DNA of 64,000 bases from Flavobacterium sp. LC2016-23. GTDB lineage: Bacteria; Bacteroidota; Bacteroidia; Flavobacteriales; Flavobacteriaceae. Below, piece after piece: positions 33,629-42,917 of the stretch. The notes beneath the pieces are model-generated. The model saw only the letters and a list, made by a program, of their open reading frames with translations. It made no database searches and was not told the origin of the DNA. The first letter of the stretch is position 1. Each line of letters begins with the position of its first letter. The stretch is taken from contig NZ_WKKE01000011.1 in assembly GCF_009674775.1 (NCBI RefSeq), positions 62,001-126,000 of the forward strand, given 5' to 3'. Position numbers and translations under genes: made by a program.

Positions 33629-34611
33629 TGACAATAAAAAAAATAGTATTTGGATTCCTTTTTTTGAATCTTCTCTTTATAAATTCATCTTTTTCGCAAA
33701 AGTACACTGCAGTTGATAGTATTGTACTAAAATATCCAAATTTTGGAAGTACAGAAAAACTGGCTGAAAGAATTCAGAAAGACTTTACATCAGAACATGA
33801 TAAAGCGAGAGCAATTTATAGTTGGATTGCATTGAATTTGGATTATGATTTAAAAACTTATTTAGATCCGCCAAAACCAAAAACTTTTACTTCTAAGAAT
33901 GAAGCAGAGAATGCCAAACAAATTCAATTAGCGCATGCAAGTGCAACTCAGAAAGCATTTAGATCTAAAAAAGCAGTATGCGAGGGATTTTCTTTGTTGT
34001 ACCAGCATTTGGCGACATTATCGGGATTAAAATGTCAGGTTGTAAGTGGTGATTCTAAAAGATTATTAAATGATATTGGGAGAAAGAGATTAGGATCAGA
34101 TCATGCATGGAATACAGTTCTAATCGATGGAAAATGGATATTGATTGATGCTACGTGGGGACAAGGATATTTTGATGAAAAGCGTCAGGTTGTTTTAAAG
34201 AAATTTACGCCCATTTATTTTGATATGGCTACTGAATATTTCTATATGACGCATTTTCCAGTGTCGTCAATGTATGCAGGTAACACCGGAAACAAAGAAG
34301 CGTTTTTAAACGGACCACTTATCTTCGATGAATTTATAGAGCAGGAATGCCAGGTCCAGATGCCTTTTTCCGGGATTATTCAGGCAAATGATAATGACAA
34401 AATAGTCTTCAAAATTAAAAATGTTTCAAGACTCGAGAATCTTTATTATTTAAATAAAAAAGAAGAATGCGTTGAAATTGAAAATCCAAAAGAAAAAAAT
34501 GGAGTATTTGAATTTCAAGTAACCTATTATAGAAAATTAGGGCGATTTATAACTTTCTATCTTGATGACAGACCGTTTATAATCTTTAAAGTAATTCCGA
34601 AAACAATATAA
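33628..34611 (+). CDS. Secreted transglutaminase-like protein, second copy
   Basis: A 327-residue paralogue of the preceding gene, starting at the ATG of a TAATG stop-start overlap (an upstream TTG in frame is disfavoured because the first copy also begins MTIKK). Signal peptide, IQKDFTSEHDKARAIYSWIA, Cys in KAVCEGFSLLYQH, His in GSDHAWNTVL and Asp in LIDATWGQG are all kept. Identity to copy 1 is high in the core and low in the C-terminal domain (YLNKKEECVEIENPKEKNG versus YLNKKNQPIRIENAKERKG), which suggests an old tandem duplication with both copies under selection. Confidence 0.88.
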   Translation: MTIKKIVFGFLFLNLLFINSSFSQKYTAVDSIVLKYPNFGSTEKLAERIQKDFTSEHDKARAIYSWIALNLDYDLKTYLDPPKPKTFTSKNEAENAKQIQLAHASATQKAFRSKKAVCEGFSLLYQHLATLSGLKCQVVSGDSKRLLNDIGRKRLGSDHAWNTVLIDGKWILIDATWGQGYFDEKRQVVLKKFTPIYFDMATEYFYMTHFPVSSMYAGNTGNKEAFLNGPLIFDEFIEQECQVQMPFSGIIQANDNDKIVFKIKNVSRLENLYYLNKKEECVEIENPKEKNGVFEFQVTYYRKLGRFITFYLDDRPFIIFKVIPKTI

Positions 34612-34699
34612 CCATAATGTTTGTTTAAAGAGTTTTCTTCTTTTATTGAATTGGCGTATCTTAGCAAGAACCGATTTGAATCATTAATACAGTAGGGCT

Positions 34700-35875
34700 A
34701 TGGAAACAACATTTCTGAAATCAATTTTAGATAATGATTTCTATAAATTTACGATGCAGCATGCCGTCATCAGGCTTTTTCCAAAGGCGAAAGTACGTTA
34801 TGCTTTTATCAATCGTGGGAAACATGTTTTTCCGCCTGGCTTTGCTGAGTTACTTCGAAAATCGGTTGATGCCATGGCAGATTTACGATTGACAAAAGAA
34901 GAAAAACGGTATCTGTCGCATCATTGCCCTTATCTTGATCCTACTTATTTAGATTTTTTACAAGGCTACACGTACGATCCTTCTGAAGTTGAAATAACAC
35001 AGGACGGATCAGAGTTAAAGGTCACTATTGAAGGTTTTTGGTACCGCACGATTTTATGGGAAGTTCCTTTGATGGCTTTAATTTCGGAGCTTTTTTACAA
35101 AGCAAATCATTTAATTCGTTTAAATGATGACGCGATCAAAAGTCATACGAAAGACAAAATTGACAATTACAATAAACTCGGCGTTCCTGTTTTGGAATTT
35201 GGTACCAGACGGCGTCATTCTTACGATGTACATGTTTTAGTTAATGAAACTTTAAATGCTTTTGGAAGCCAAAGCTTTATCGGAACCAGTAATGTACATT
35301 TTGCCATGGTCAACAATAAACGTCCGTTAGGCACACATGCACACGAATGGTTTATGTTTCATGCCGCCCAATATGGTTTCAAAATGGCTAATTTTATGAG
35401 TCTCGAACACTGGACGCAAGTCTACGGCGGAGATCTCGGAATTGCACTGACGGATACCTACACCACAGATATATTTTTCAACCAGTTTGATAAAAAATAC
35501 TCCAAACTTTTTGATGGCGTTCGGCACGACAGCGGCGATCCGGTGGAATTTGCACAAAAAGTAATTTTACACTATACCAAAATGGGAATCGATCCCAAAT
35601 CAAAAAGTATTGTTTTTTCGGATTCGCTCAATTTTGATAAGGTAAAAATCATATCCGATTTTTGTAAAGATAAAATCAGGATGTCTTTTGGAATCGGAAC
35701 TAATTTTACCAACGATGTGGGGCTGCCGCCGATGAATATGGTCATCAAATTAACCGAAACCAAACCTGACAATGTGCACTGGCAGGGAGTCGTGAAACTT
35801 TCAGACGAAAAAAATAAAAATACGGGAACGCCCGAAATGATTGCTTTGGCAAAACAGGTACTCGGAATCAGATAG
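34700..35875 (+). CDS. pncB: Nicotinate phosphoribosyltransferase
   Basis: A 391-residue type II phosphoribosyltransferase that converts nicotinate and PRPP to nicotinate mononucleotide in NAD salvage. LDNDFYKFTMQHAVI (about 11-25) is the family N-terminus, EFGTRRRHSYDVH binds substrate, and GVRHDSGDPVEFA carries the His that is phosphorylated in the ATP-driven cycle. IGTNFTNDVG is the phosphate loop. Normal length. A TATCTTAG -7-like box is near 34656 but weak. Single gene. Confidence 0.95.
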   Translation: METTFLKSILDNDFYKFTMQHAVIRLFPKAKVRYAFINRGKHVFPPGFAELLRKSVDAMADLRLTKEEKRYLSHHCPYLDPTYLDFLQGYTYDPSEVEITQDGSELKVTIEGFWYRTILWEVPLMALISELFYKANHLIRLNDDAIKSHTKDKIDNYNKLGVPVLEFGTRRRHSYDVHVLVNETLNAFGSQSFIGTSNVHFAMVNNKRPLGTHAHEWFMFHAAQYGFKMANFMSLEHWTQVYGGDLGIALTDTYTTDIFFNQFDKKYSKLFDGVRHDSGDPVEFAQKVILHYTKMGIDPKSKSIVFSDSLNFDKVKIISDFCKDKIRMSFGIGTNFTNDVGLPPMNMVIKLTETKPDNVHWQGVVKLSDEKNKNTGTPEMIALAKQVLGIR

Positions 35876-36036
35876 CGTTTTTTTGTTTTAAAATTGATTT
35901 CTTCTGTTTTTAAAGCTAGTATTTTTTTAAAATCAATTTAAATAGGATTTAAAGCTGTTATTATTTATAACAAAAAGAAAATACGCTTTTATTTTTTACG
36001 CAGAAATGGTACATTAGCCAAAAATCCAATTCATTT

Positions 36037-37911
36037 ATGCTAGAGCAAAATCAATATACCGAAGATAATATTCGATCACTCGATTGGAAAGAACATATCC
36101 GTATGCGTCCCGGAATGTATATCGGGAAATTGGGAGATGGATCTTCGCCGGATGATGGTATTTATATTCTTTTAAAAGAGGTTTTAGACAACTGTATCGA
36201 TGAGTTCGTTATGGGCTCCGGAAAAACTATTGAGGTGACTATCAAGGACAAAACGGTTTCGGTTCGTGATTACGGACGTGGAATCCCATTAGGAAAGGTA
36301 GTCGATGTAGTTTCGAAAATGAATACAGGAGGAAAGTACGATTCCAAAGCTTTCCAGAAATCAGTAGGTTTAAATGGTGTCGGAACGAAAGCAGTAAATG
36401 CCTTATCGAATTATTTTCGGGTGGAATCAGTTCGTGATGACAAACAAAAAGGAGCTGAATTTTCTGCGGGAAATTTAGTTTTGGAAGAAGATATAATTGA
36501 TACTACAAAGCGAAAAGGAACAAAAGTGACCTTTACGCCGGATGAAACGATCTTTAAAAATTACAAATTCCGTATGGAATATGTAATTAAAATGGTGAAG
36601 AACTATTGTTACCTGAACAATGGACTGACGATTATATTCAATGGCGAAAAATACATTTCCGAAAACGGTCTTAGGGATTTATTGGAAGAAACGATCAGTG
36701 CAGAGGATCTGGAATATCCGATCATTCACCTGAAAGATCATGATATTGAGATCGCTTTAACACACAGTAAAACACAATACAGCGAAGAATACCACTCTTT
36801 TGTCAACGGTCAGAATACCACACAGGGAGGAACGCACTTAGCGGCTTACAGAGAAGCCATCGTAAAAACCATTCGTGAGTTTTACAACAAAAATTTCGAA
36901 GCCTCTGATGTTCGAAAATCGATTGTGAGTGCAATCAGTATTAAGGTGATGGAACCGGTTTTTGAATCACAGACCAAAACCAAACTGGGTTCAACCGATA
37001 TGGGATCCGATGACGGAACACCGGCAGTATCTGTTCGTACTTTTGTAAATGATTTCGTGAAGAATAAATTAGATAATTATTTACACAAAAACCCTCCGAC
37101 AGCAGAAGCTTTACTGCGTAAAATTTTACAGGCCGAAAGAGAACGTAAAGAATTATCAGGAATCAGAAAACTGGCAACAGATCGTGCCAAGAAAGCCAAT
37201 CTTCATAATAAAAAATTAAGAGATTGCCGCGCACATCTTCCGGATACCAAAAACCCGAGAAATTTAGAAAGCACACTTTTTATTACCGAGGGAGATTCGG
37301 CTTCCGGATCGATTACCAAATCGCGTGATGTGAATACACAAGCCGTTTTCAGTTTGCGTGGTAAGCCTCTGAACTCGTACGGAATGACCAAAAAAATTGT
37401 GTACGAAAATGAAGAATTCAATCTACTGCAAGCTGCTTTGGATATCGAAGACGGACTCGAAAAGTTACGCTACAACAACATCGTAATCGCCACCGATGCC
37501 GATGTCGACGGTATGCACATTCGTTTGCTGCTGATTACTTTTTTTCTGCAGTTTTTCCCGGAATTGATCAAAGAAGGGCATTTGTATATCTTACAAACAC
37601 CACTTTTCAGGGTTCGAAATAAGAAAGAAACCATTTATTGTTATTCTGAAGAAGAAAGAAAAGATGCAATCGAAAAATTAAAACCAAAGCCGGAAATCAC
37701 CCGATTTAAAGGTTTGGGAGAGATTTCACCGGATGAGTTCAAAAATTTCATTGGAGAAACGATTCGACTGGACCCGATTATGATGGATAAAAACACTTCA
37801 ATCGAGCAATTATTATCCTTTTATATGGGGAAAAATACGCCGGACAGACAGGAATTTATCATCAAGAATTTGAAGGTGGAGCTGGATACGATTGAGGATG
37901 TTGCTATTTAA
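36037..37911 (+). CDS. parE: DNA topoisomerase IV subunit B
   Basis: A 624-residue type IIA topoisomerase ATPase subunit. GHKL motifs [33 protein letters not shown] and QTTQGGTH-type ([12 protein letters not shown]) occur in order; the TOPRIM part has [11 protein letters not shown] and [10 protein letters not shown]. It lacks the extra ~165-residue insertion of Gram-negative GyrB. With ParC encoded downstream it decatenates replicated chromosomes. The neighbouring ORF between them is not a topoisomerase gene (see next entry). Start ATG follows an AT-rich leader; TACATTAG near 36011 is a weak -7 candidate. Confidence 0.93.
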   Translation: MLEQNQYTEDNIRSLDWKEHIRMRPGMYIGKLGDGSSPDDGIYILLKEVLDNCIDEFVMGSGKTIEVTIKDKTVSVRDYGRGIPLGKVVDVVSKMNTGGKYDSKAFQKSVGLNGVGTKAVNALSNYFRVESVRDDKQKGAEFSAGNLVLEEDIIDTTKRKGTKVTFTPDETIFKNYKFRMEYVIKMVKNYCYLNNGLTIIFNGEKYISENGLRDLLEETISAEDLEYPIIHLKDHDIEIALTHSKTQYSEEYHSFVNGQNTTQGGTHLAAYREAIVKTIREFYNKNFEASDVRKSIVSAISIKVMEPVFESQTKTKLGSTDMGSDDGTPAVSVRTFVNDFVKNKLDNYLHKNPPTAEALLRKILQAERERKELSGIRKLATDRAKKANLHNKKLRDCRAHLPDTKNPRNLESTLFITEGDSASGSITKSRDVNTQAVFSLRGKPLNSYGMTKKIVYENEEFNLLQAALDIEDGLEKLRYNNIVIATDADVDGMHIRLLLITFFLQFFPELIKEGHLYILQTPLFRVRNKKETIYCYSEEERKDAIEKLKPKPEITRFKGLGEISPDEFKNFIGETIRLDPIMMDKNTSIEQLLSFYMGKNTPDRQEFIIKNLKVELDTIEDVAI

Positions 37912-37925
37912 CAAAAAACTTAATA

Positions 37926-39029
37926 TTGCCAAACGATCTTCAAAATAAAGTCATTTTTAAACAAGTTGCCGAGTTATTACAAAATGCCCGACAACAGGTT
38001 TTGCGTACTGTCAATTCAACAATGACCATTACTTATTTTGAGATAGGAAGGATCATTGTTGAAGAAGAGCAAAATGGAAAAGATAGGGCCGAATATGGAA
38101 AACAATTATTAAAAGGGCTTTCGCAACAATTGACTAAAGAGTTTGGAAAAGGGTTTTCGATTGATGTTTTAGAAAGGATTAGAAAATTTTATTTGATATA
38201 TTCAAAATCCGCAACAGTGTTGCGGATTTTGGAAATTAAGAATTCAGAGACAGTGTCGCGGAATTCTAATGATTCAATTTCGTCATCGCTGTCAAAGAAT
38301 TTCGAAAATAAAAAGATGCAGACACTATCCTCTTTTTTCACATTGACTTGGTCTCATTATGTTTTTTTAATGCGAATTGATGATGAAAAGGAAAGGCGTT
38401 TTTACGAAATAGAATCTGAAAGGCACAATTGGAGTGTTCGGGAGCTAAAAAGACAATACGATTCAGCACTTTATGCAAGATTAGCATTAAGTAGAGACAA
38501 AGAAGGAATTTTAAAACTTTCAGAGCAAGGCCAGATTATTGAAAAACCGAAAGATATCATTAAAGACCCCTATATATTAGAGTTTCTGGGATTGCCGGAA
38601 TTAAATCAATATTCAGAATCACAACTGGAAGAAGAAATTATCAATAAATTAGAACATTTTTTGTTAGAATTGGGTCATGGTTTTACTTTCGTTGCAAGGC
38701 AAAACCGAATTACTTTTGATGATAAACATTTTAGAATAGATCTGGTTTTTTATAATAGAATTTTGAGATGTTTTGTTCTTATTGATTTAAAAATAGGGGA
38801 ATTAAAACATCAGGATTTAGGTCAGATGCAAATGTATGTGAACTATTATGATCGGGAAATGAGATTGGAAGATGAAAACAAAACTATTGGAATTGTACTT
38901 TGTCAGAATAAAAGCGAATCCGTAGTAAAATATACATTACCAGAAAACAACGAGCAAATTTTTGCCAGTAAATATAAAACAGTGTTACCAAGTGTTGAAG
39001 TTTTAAAAGAACTTCTTGAAAATAAATAA
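37926..39029 (+). CDS. DUF1016 (YhcG-type) PDDEXK nuclease-domain protein
   Basis: A 367-residue protein starting at TTG (MPNDLQNKVIFKQVAELL). Residues about 10-165 are the DUF1016 N-terminal helical domain (ITYFEIGRIIVEEEQNGKDRAEYGKQLL, FSIDVLERIRKFYLIY, LTWSHYVFLMRIDD). Residues about 190-345 are a PD-(D/E)XK-like nuclease: E236/E243, D272 in FRIDLVFYNR and D287-x-K289 in LIDLKIG, then HQDLGQMQMYVNYYD. The linker (93-132) varies in this family and here encodes a perfect DNA palindrome. Related proteins are linked with mobile DNA or defence. It sits 14 nt after parE and 30 nt before parC, apparently a passenger in that operon. Confidence 0.9.
   Translation: MPNDLQNKVIFKQVAELLQNARQQVLRTVNSTMTITYFEIGRIIVEEEQNGKDRAEYGKQLLKGLSQQLTKEFGKGFSIDVLERIRKFYLIYSKSATVLRILEIKNSETVSRNSNDSISSSLSKNFENKKMQTLSSFFTLTWSHYVFLMRIDDEKERRFYEIESERHNWSVRELKRQYDSALYARLALSRDKEGILKLSEQGQIIEKPKDIIKDPYILEFLGLPELNQYSESQLEEEIINKLEHFLLELGHGFTFVARQNRITFDDKHFRIDLVFYNRILRCFVLIDLKIGELKHQDLGQMQMYVNYYDREMRLEDENKTIGIVLCQNKSESVVKYTLPENNEQIFASKYKTVLPSVEVLKELLENK
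38203..38231. repeat. 14-bp palindrome inside the DUF1016 gene linker
   Basis: CAAAATCCGCAACA (38203-38216), one G, then TGTTGCGGATTTTG (38218-38231): a perfect 14-bp inverted repeat within coding sequence. A second GAATTC-based inverted repeat (AGAATTC / GAATTCT) follows at about 38241-38265. Confidence 0.85.
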
Positions 39030-39059
39030 TATCAAATTTATAATTTCCGATATAATTAA

Positions 39060-41777
39060 ATGAAAGACGAAGAAGACGATAACATAATTCCAAACGACGA
39101 GGAAAATAATTCAGAGGAGAATCAACTTGATGAAAATCAGGAGGGAGACGACGATGAAATTATCAATGTAGATGCTAAACATTTTGAAGGACAGCATTTT
39201 TACGAAAACCAGGAAGAAGAAGGAGAGGACGTTATTACCAAAGTAACGGGCATGTACAAAGACTGGTTTCTGGATTATGCTTCCTATGTAATCTTAGAAC
39301 GTGCAGTTCCGGCTATTGAAGACGGTTTTAAACCCGTTCAGCGTCGTATTATGCACTCTTTGAAAGAATTAGACGATGGCCGTTATAATAAGGTTGCCAA
39401 CGTAGTAGGGCACACCATGCAGTATCACCCACACGGAGATGCGAGTATTGGTGATGCGATGGTGCAGATTGGCCAGAAAGATTTATTAATTGACTGCCAG
39501 GGAAACTGGGGAAATATCTTAACGGGTGACGGAGCAGCTGCTTCGCGTTACATCGAGGCACGTTTATCGAAATTTGCTCTGGAGGTTTTGTATTCTCCAA
39601 AAATTACCGATTGGGGTGTTTCGTATGATGGTCGTCGTGCAGAACCGAACAATCTTCCGGTTAAGTTTCCGTTGCTTTTGGCACAGGGAGCCGAGGGAAT
39701 TGCAGTGGGACTTTCCACTAAAGTTTTACCGCACAACTTCAATGAATTAATTGATGCTTCGATCAAGATTTTAAAAGGAAAACCTTTTACCTTATATCCT
39801 GATTTCATGACACAGGGTATTGCCGACGTGTCCAATTACAATGACGGATTGCGTGGCGGACGTGTGCGAGTACGTGCTAAAATTGCCCAATTAGACAAAA
39901 ATACACTGGTCATTACGCAAATTCCGTTTTCGACCAATACCACGACTTTGATTGACAGTATTTTGAAAGCCAACGATAAAGGTAAAATCAAAATCAAGAA
40001 AATCGAAGACAATACAGCAGCAGATGTTGAGATCTTAATTCATCTTTTTCCGGGTGTTTCTCCGGACAAAACAATAGACGCTTTGTTTGCTTTTACCGCC
40101 TGCGAAACTTCTGTTGCGCCTTTAGGCTGTGTGATTGAAGACAATAAGCCATTGTTTATCGGAGTTTCTGAAATGTTGAAAATTTCGACACACAGAACTG
40201 TTGATTTACTTCGTCAGGAATTAGAAATCCAGTTAGAGGAATTAAAAAATAAATGGCATTTCTCTACTTTGGAAAAAATCTTCATTCGTGAAGAAATGTA
40301 CATCGATTTCAAACTGTATTCCGACAGGGAATCACTTTACAAATACTTGTATGATCGATTTGAGCCTTTCAAAAAATCATTCGTCAGAGAAATTACCGAT
40401 GAGGATTTACAAAGACTGACTCAGATTCCGATGATTCGTATTACCCGTTTTGACTCTGACAAAGCCGATGATTTTATCGCGAAGTTAGAAGACGAAATGA
40501 AAGAAGTCGAGCATAACTTAGAGCATTTGACTGATTTTGCGATTGCTTATTTTACCAAATTAAAAGAGAAATACGGAAAAGGCCGCGAACGCCAGACCGA
40601 ACTTCGTGTTTTTGATAACGTTGAAGCTACAAAAGTAGTGCTGCGTAACACCAAACTATACGTAAACCGCGAAGAAGGTTTCGTTGGAACCAGTCTCAAA
40701 AAAGACGAATACCTGACCGATTGTTCTGATATTGATGATGTAATTGTGTTTCTACGAGACGGAAAAATGCTGGTGACAAAAGTCGATGCCAAAACGTTTG
40801 TGGGCAAGGATATTATACATGTGGCTATTTTTGATAAAAGCGATAAGCGTACCATTTATAACATGATGTACCGTGATGGAAAATCAGGGCCATCGTACAT
40901 CAAACGTTTCAACGTTTCGGGTGTAACACGTGATAAGCCGTATGATTTAACGAATGAAACGGCCGGTTCGCAAGTGGTTTATTTTTCGCATAATCCGAAT
41001 GGAGAAGCAGAAGTAATCACGATTTTATTACGTCAGGTCGGAACGATCAAGAAATTGAAATTCGATATTGATTTCGCCAAATTGGCCATTAAAGGACGTG
41101 CTTCGAAAGGAAATCTGGTTACTAAATATCCGATCAAAAAAATCGAACTGAAAGAAAAAGGAATTTCAACATTATTGCCAAGAAAAGTCTGGTTTGATGA
41201 TACGGTAAAACGTTTAAATGTGGATGCAAGAGGTGAATTACTGGGTGAATTTAAGCCAAGTGATAAAATCTTAGTCATCAACCAAAGCGGAAAACTGAAG
41301 GTCATTATTCCCGAATTATCGACTCATTTTGATGAAGATATGATCGTTCTCGAAAAATGGAATCCGAAGAAGCCAATTTCGGCCATTTATTTTGATGGTG
41401 AAAAAGAGCGCTATTACCTGAAACGTTTTCTGGTGGAAACCGAAAAAGAAGAGAGCTTTATTACAGAACATCCGAATTCGCGATTAGAAATCGTATCGAC
41501 AGATTACCGTCCGGTGGCGCAATTAATTTTCGCCAAAGTAAAAGGAGTCCAGAAAGAAGATTTACATATAGATGTGGAGGATTTTATTGCTGTTAAAGGC
41601 TTTAAAGCACTGGGAAATCAGCTGACAGCCGATAAGTTAAAACAAGTCAATTTACTGGATCCATTGCCGTATGAAGAACCCGTTGAAGAAGTTCCTGAAA
41701 AACCGGAATTGGAAGAGGATGATTCAGTGGAAACCGAATTAGACGACGACGGCCAGATCGGGCTGGTTTTAGAATAA
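39060..41777 (+). CDS. parC: DNA topoisomerase IV subunit A
   Basis: A 905-residue type IIA topoisomerase A subunit. An acidic N-terminal extension of about 55 residues (DEEDDN... EEEGEDV) precedes the winged-helix domain; SRYIEARLSKFA holds the catalytic Tyr (Y164), and QYHPHGDASIGDAM is the quinolone-region helix. A beta-pinwheel follows; the end is acidic again (EEVPEKPELEEDDSVETELDDD). It forms the DNA breakage-reunion core with ParE. ATG follows AATTAA. Terminator at 41792-41819. Confidence 0.94.
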   Translation: MKDEEDDNIIPNDEENNSEENQLDENQEGDDDEIINVDAKHFEGQHFYENQEEEGEDVITKVTGMYKDWFLDYASYVILERAVPAIEDGFKPVQRRIMHSLKELDDGRYNKVANVVGHTMQYHPHGDASIGDAMVQIGQKDLLIDCQGNWGNILTGDGAAASRYIEARLSKFALEVLYSPKITDWGVSYDGRRAEPNNLPVKFPLLLAQGAEGIAVGLSTKVLPHNFNELIDASIKILKGKPFTLYPDFMTQGIADVSNYNDGLRGGRVRVRAKIAQLDKNTLVITQIPFSTNTTTLIDSILKANDKGKIKIKKIEDNTAADVEILIHLFPGVSPDKTIDALFAFTACETSVAPLGCVIEDNKPLFIGVSEMLKISTHRTVDLLRQELEIQLEELKNKWHFSTLEKIFIREEMYIDFKLYSDRESLYKYLYDRFEPFKKSFVREITDEDLQRLTQIPMIRITRFDSDKADDFIAKLEDEMKEVEHNLEHLTDFAIAYFTKLKEKYGKGRERQTELRVFDNVEATKVVLRNTKLYVNREEGFVGTSLKKDEYLTDCSDIDDVIVFLRDGKMLVTKVDAKTFVGKDIIHVAIFDKSDKRTIYNMMYRDGKSGPSYIKRFNVSGVTRDKPYDLTNETAGSQVVYFSHNPNGEAEVITILLRQVGTIKKLKFDIDFAKLAIKGRASKGNLVTKYPIKKIELKEKGISTLLPRKVWFDDTVKRLNVDARGELLGEFKPSDKILVINQSGKLKVIIPELSTHFDEDMIVLEKWNPKKPISAIYFDGEKERYYLKRFLVETEKEESFITEHPNSRLEIVSTDYRPVAQLIFAKVKGVQKEDLHIDVEDFIAVKGFKALGNQLTADKLKQVNLLDPLPYEEPVEEVPEKPELEEDDSVETELDDDGQIGLVLE

Positions 41778-41791
41778 AATAATAAAGTAAG

Positions 41792-41819
41792 CCGTCTCAA
41801 TATCAGAGACGGTTTTTTT
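41792..41819 (+). terminator. Intrinsic terminator of the parE-parC operon
   Basis: CCGTCTC (41792-41798), loop, GAGACGG (41806-41812), then T7. Confidence 0.93.
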
Positions 41820-41828
41820 ACTGCTGAT

Positions 41829-41900
41829 TCTCTCGCAGATTTAGCAGATTACGCGGATCAATTTTAAAGGAAAATCAGATCAATCAGCTCAATCTGCGGG
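41829..41900. repeat. CTCGCAGATTTAGC-type inverted repeat, copy 1
   Basis: TCTCGCAGATTTAGCAGATT then ACGCGGATC is followed by its complement-like GATCAATCAGCTCAATCTGCGG. The same sequence recurs at 42846-42914, so copies lie on both sides of the radC-like gene. Confidence 0.75.
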
Positions 41901-41997
41901 AATATTTACAACCATTACTCAGTTATGACAATCTGATTGAGACGAAACTGTAATAAAATCTGGCCCGGCAAGTCGAAAATCGACTAAAGAAATTGAT

Positions 41998-42005
41998 TAG
42001 GTTTG
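41998..42005 (+). promoter_or_regulatory. TAGGTTTG -7 box before the radC-like gene
   Basis: TAGGTTTG fits TAnnTTTG and lies 34 nt before the ATG at 42040. No TTG at 17-23 nt upstream, so the -33 box is missing. Confidence 0.4.
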
Positions 42006-42039
42006 TGTATCTTGCTACCTCTAAAAAATTGGAATAAAA

Positions 42040-42693
42040 ATGAATGTCAAGATAACCGATAAAGATAAAATTAGCGTAACCAATCCTGATGAATTATACG
42101 AAATCATGCGACGCATTCTTTTGCGCGATAATAAAATAGATCGCGAAAAAGAACATTTCTGGATGATAGGGCTAAACATGGCAAACATCATCCTGTATAT
42201 AGAATTAGTGAGTATGGGGAGTGTGAAATCGACACAAGTAGAACCCATGAATGTTTTCAGGGTTGCGGTGCTTAAAGGCGCAACAAGTGTAATAGCACTT
42301 CATAATCATCCGAGTGGCAGTCTGACTCCGTCTGAAGAAGATAAAGATGCCACAGACCGATTGATACAAGTGGGAAGAATTTTGGATATAAAACTTACAG
42401 ACCACCTTATTATTACGACCGAAAAGTACATGAGTTTTCTAAATACCGGATTGATGGCGCAATTAGAAAAAAGTCTAAAATATGTTCCTCCTTATCTAAT
42501 AGAGCAACGAATTGTCGAAATTAGAAAAAAGCAGGAACAGGAACTTAAAAAAGAAAAGCTAAAAACGGATAAATTTAAAGAAACCACTATAATCAATTTA
42601 TTAAAACAGAAAATGACTATTGAACAAATTGCAACTGTTTTAAATCTTAGTCCAAAAGAAGTAGAGAAAATTAGTAAAAAGACTTTAAAATAA
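42040..42693 (+). CDS. RadC-like JAB-domain protein with C-terminal HTH tail
   Basis: A 217-residue JAMM/MPN+ protein. Metal motif: E55 in YIELVSMG, then ALHNHPSGSLTPSEED (H88, H90 and D101). Canonical RadC has an N-terminal HhH domain; this one does not, so it is the short type often carried by mobile DNA. After about residue 150 the chain is basic and coiled (IVEIRKKQEQELKKEKLKT), ending MTIEQIATVLNLSPKEVEKIS, a helix-turn-helix that recalls the tail of Rpn/PDDEXK transposases. Function of RadC proteins is unsettled. Flanked on both sides by copies of one intergenic repeat. Confidence 0.85.
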   Translation: MNVKITDKDKISVTNPDELYEIMRRILLRDNKIDREKEHFWMIGLNMANIILYIELVSMGSVKSTQVEPMNVFRVAVLKGATSVIALHNHPSGSLTPSEEDKDATDRLIQVGRILDIKLTDHLIITTEKYMSFLNTGLMAQLEKSLKYVPPYLIEQRIVEIRKKQEQELKKEKLKTDKFKETTIINLLKQKMTIEQIATVLNLSPKEVEKISKKTLK

Positions 42694-42697
42694 ATTC

Positions 42698-42829
42698 AAT
42701 AGCCTCCTGCTTTAGCTGGAGGTTTCAAATATGTTTTGATAGAAAGGCTTTAGCCAAAAATTACGTATTGTTTGGCTAAAGCCAGATTCTCTTTTAATGC
42801 AATACCTCCAGCTAAAGCTGGAGGCTATT
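42698..42829. repeat. AATAGCCTCC nested palindromes (REP-like)
   Basis: Outer arms: AATAGCCTCCTGCTTTAGCT then GGAGGT (42698-42723) against ACCTCCAGCTAAAGCTGGAG then GCTATT (42804-42829), one mismatch; each arm is itself a palindrome of CCTCCAGCT/AGCTGGAGG. Inner arms: GGCTTTAGCC (about 42746-42755) with GGCTAAAGCC (about 42774-42783). A REP-like double hairpin after the radC-like gene. Confidence 0.85.
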
Positions 42830-42845
42830 CAAAATCTTTGAGATT

Positions 42846-42914
42846 AAAGTCTCTCGCAGATTTAGCGGATCTATTTTAAAAAAAATCTGCTTAATCTGCA
42901 AAATCTGCGAGAAA
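42846..42914. repeat. CTCGCAGATTTAGC-type inverted repeat, copy 2
   Basis: TCTCTCGCAGATTTAGCGGATC pairs with AATCTGCTTAATCTGCAAAA then TCTGCGAGA. Same family as 41829-41900. It abuts the stop of the peroxidase gene. Confidence 0.75.
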
Positions 42915-42917
42915 AAA

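Noticed and set aside
33089..33634. Minus-strand frames within the transglutaminase-like genes
   Set aside because: Antisense to a gene with a complete catalytic triad; composition is the mirror of the coding strand.
39349..39835. Minus-strand frames within parC (83 and 95 codons)
   Set aside because: Shadows of a highly conserved gene; no start context and no domain.
42040..42693. Genomic island containing radC and the DUF1016 gene
   Set aside because: The DUF1016 gene lies inside the parE-parC operon and radC is outside it; no integrase, att site or tRNA links them.
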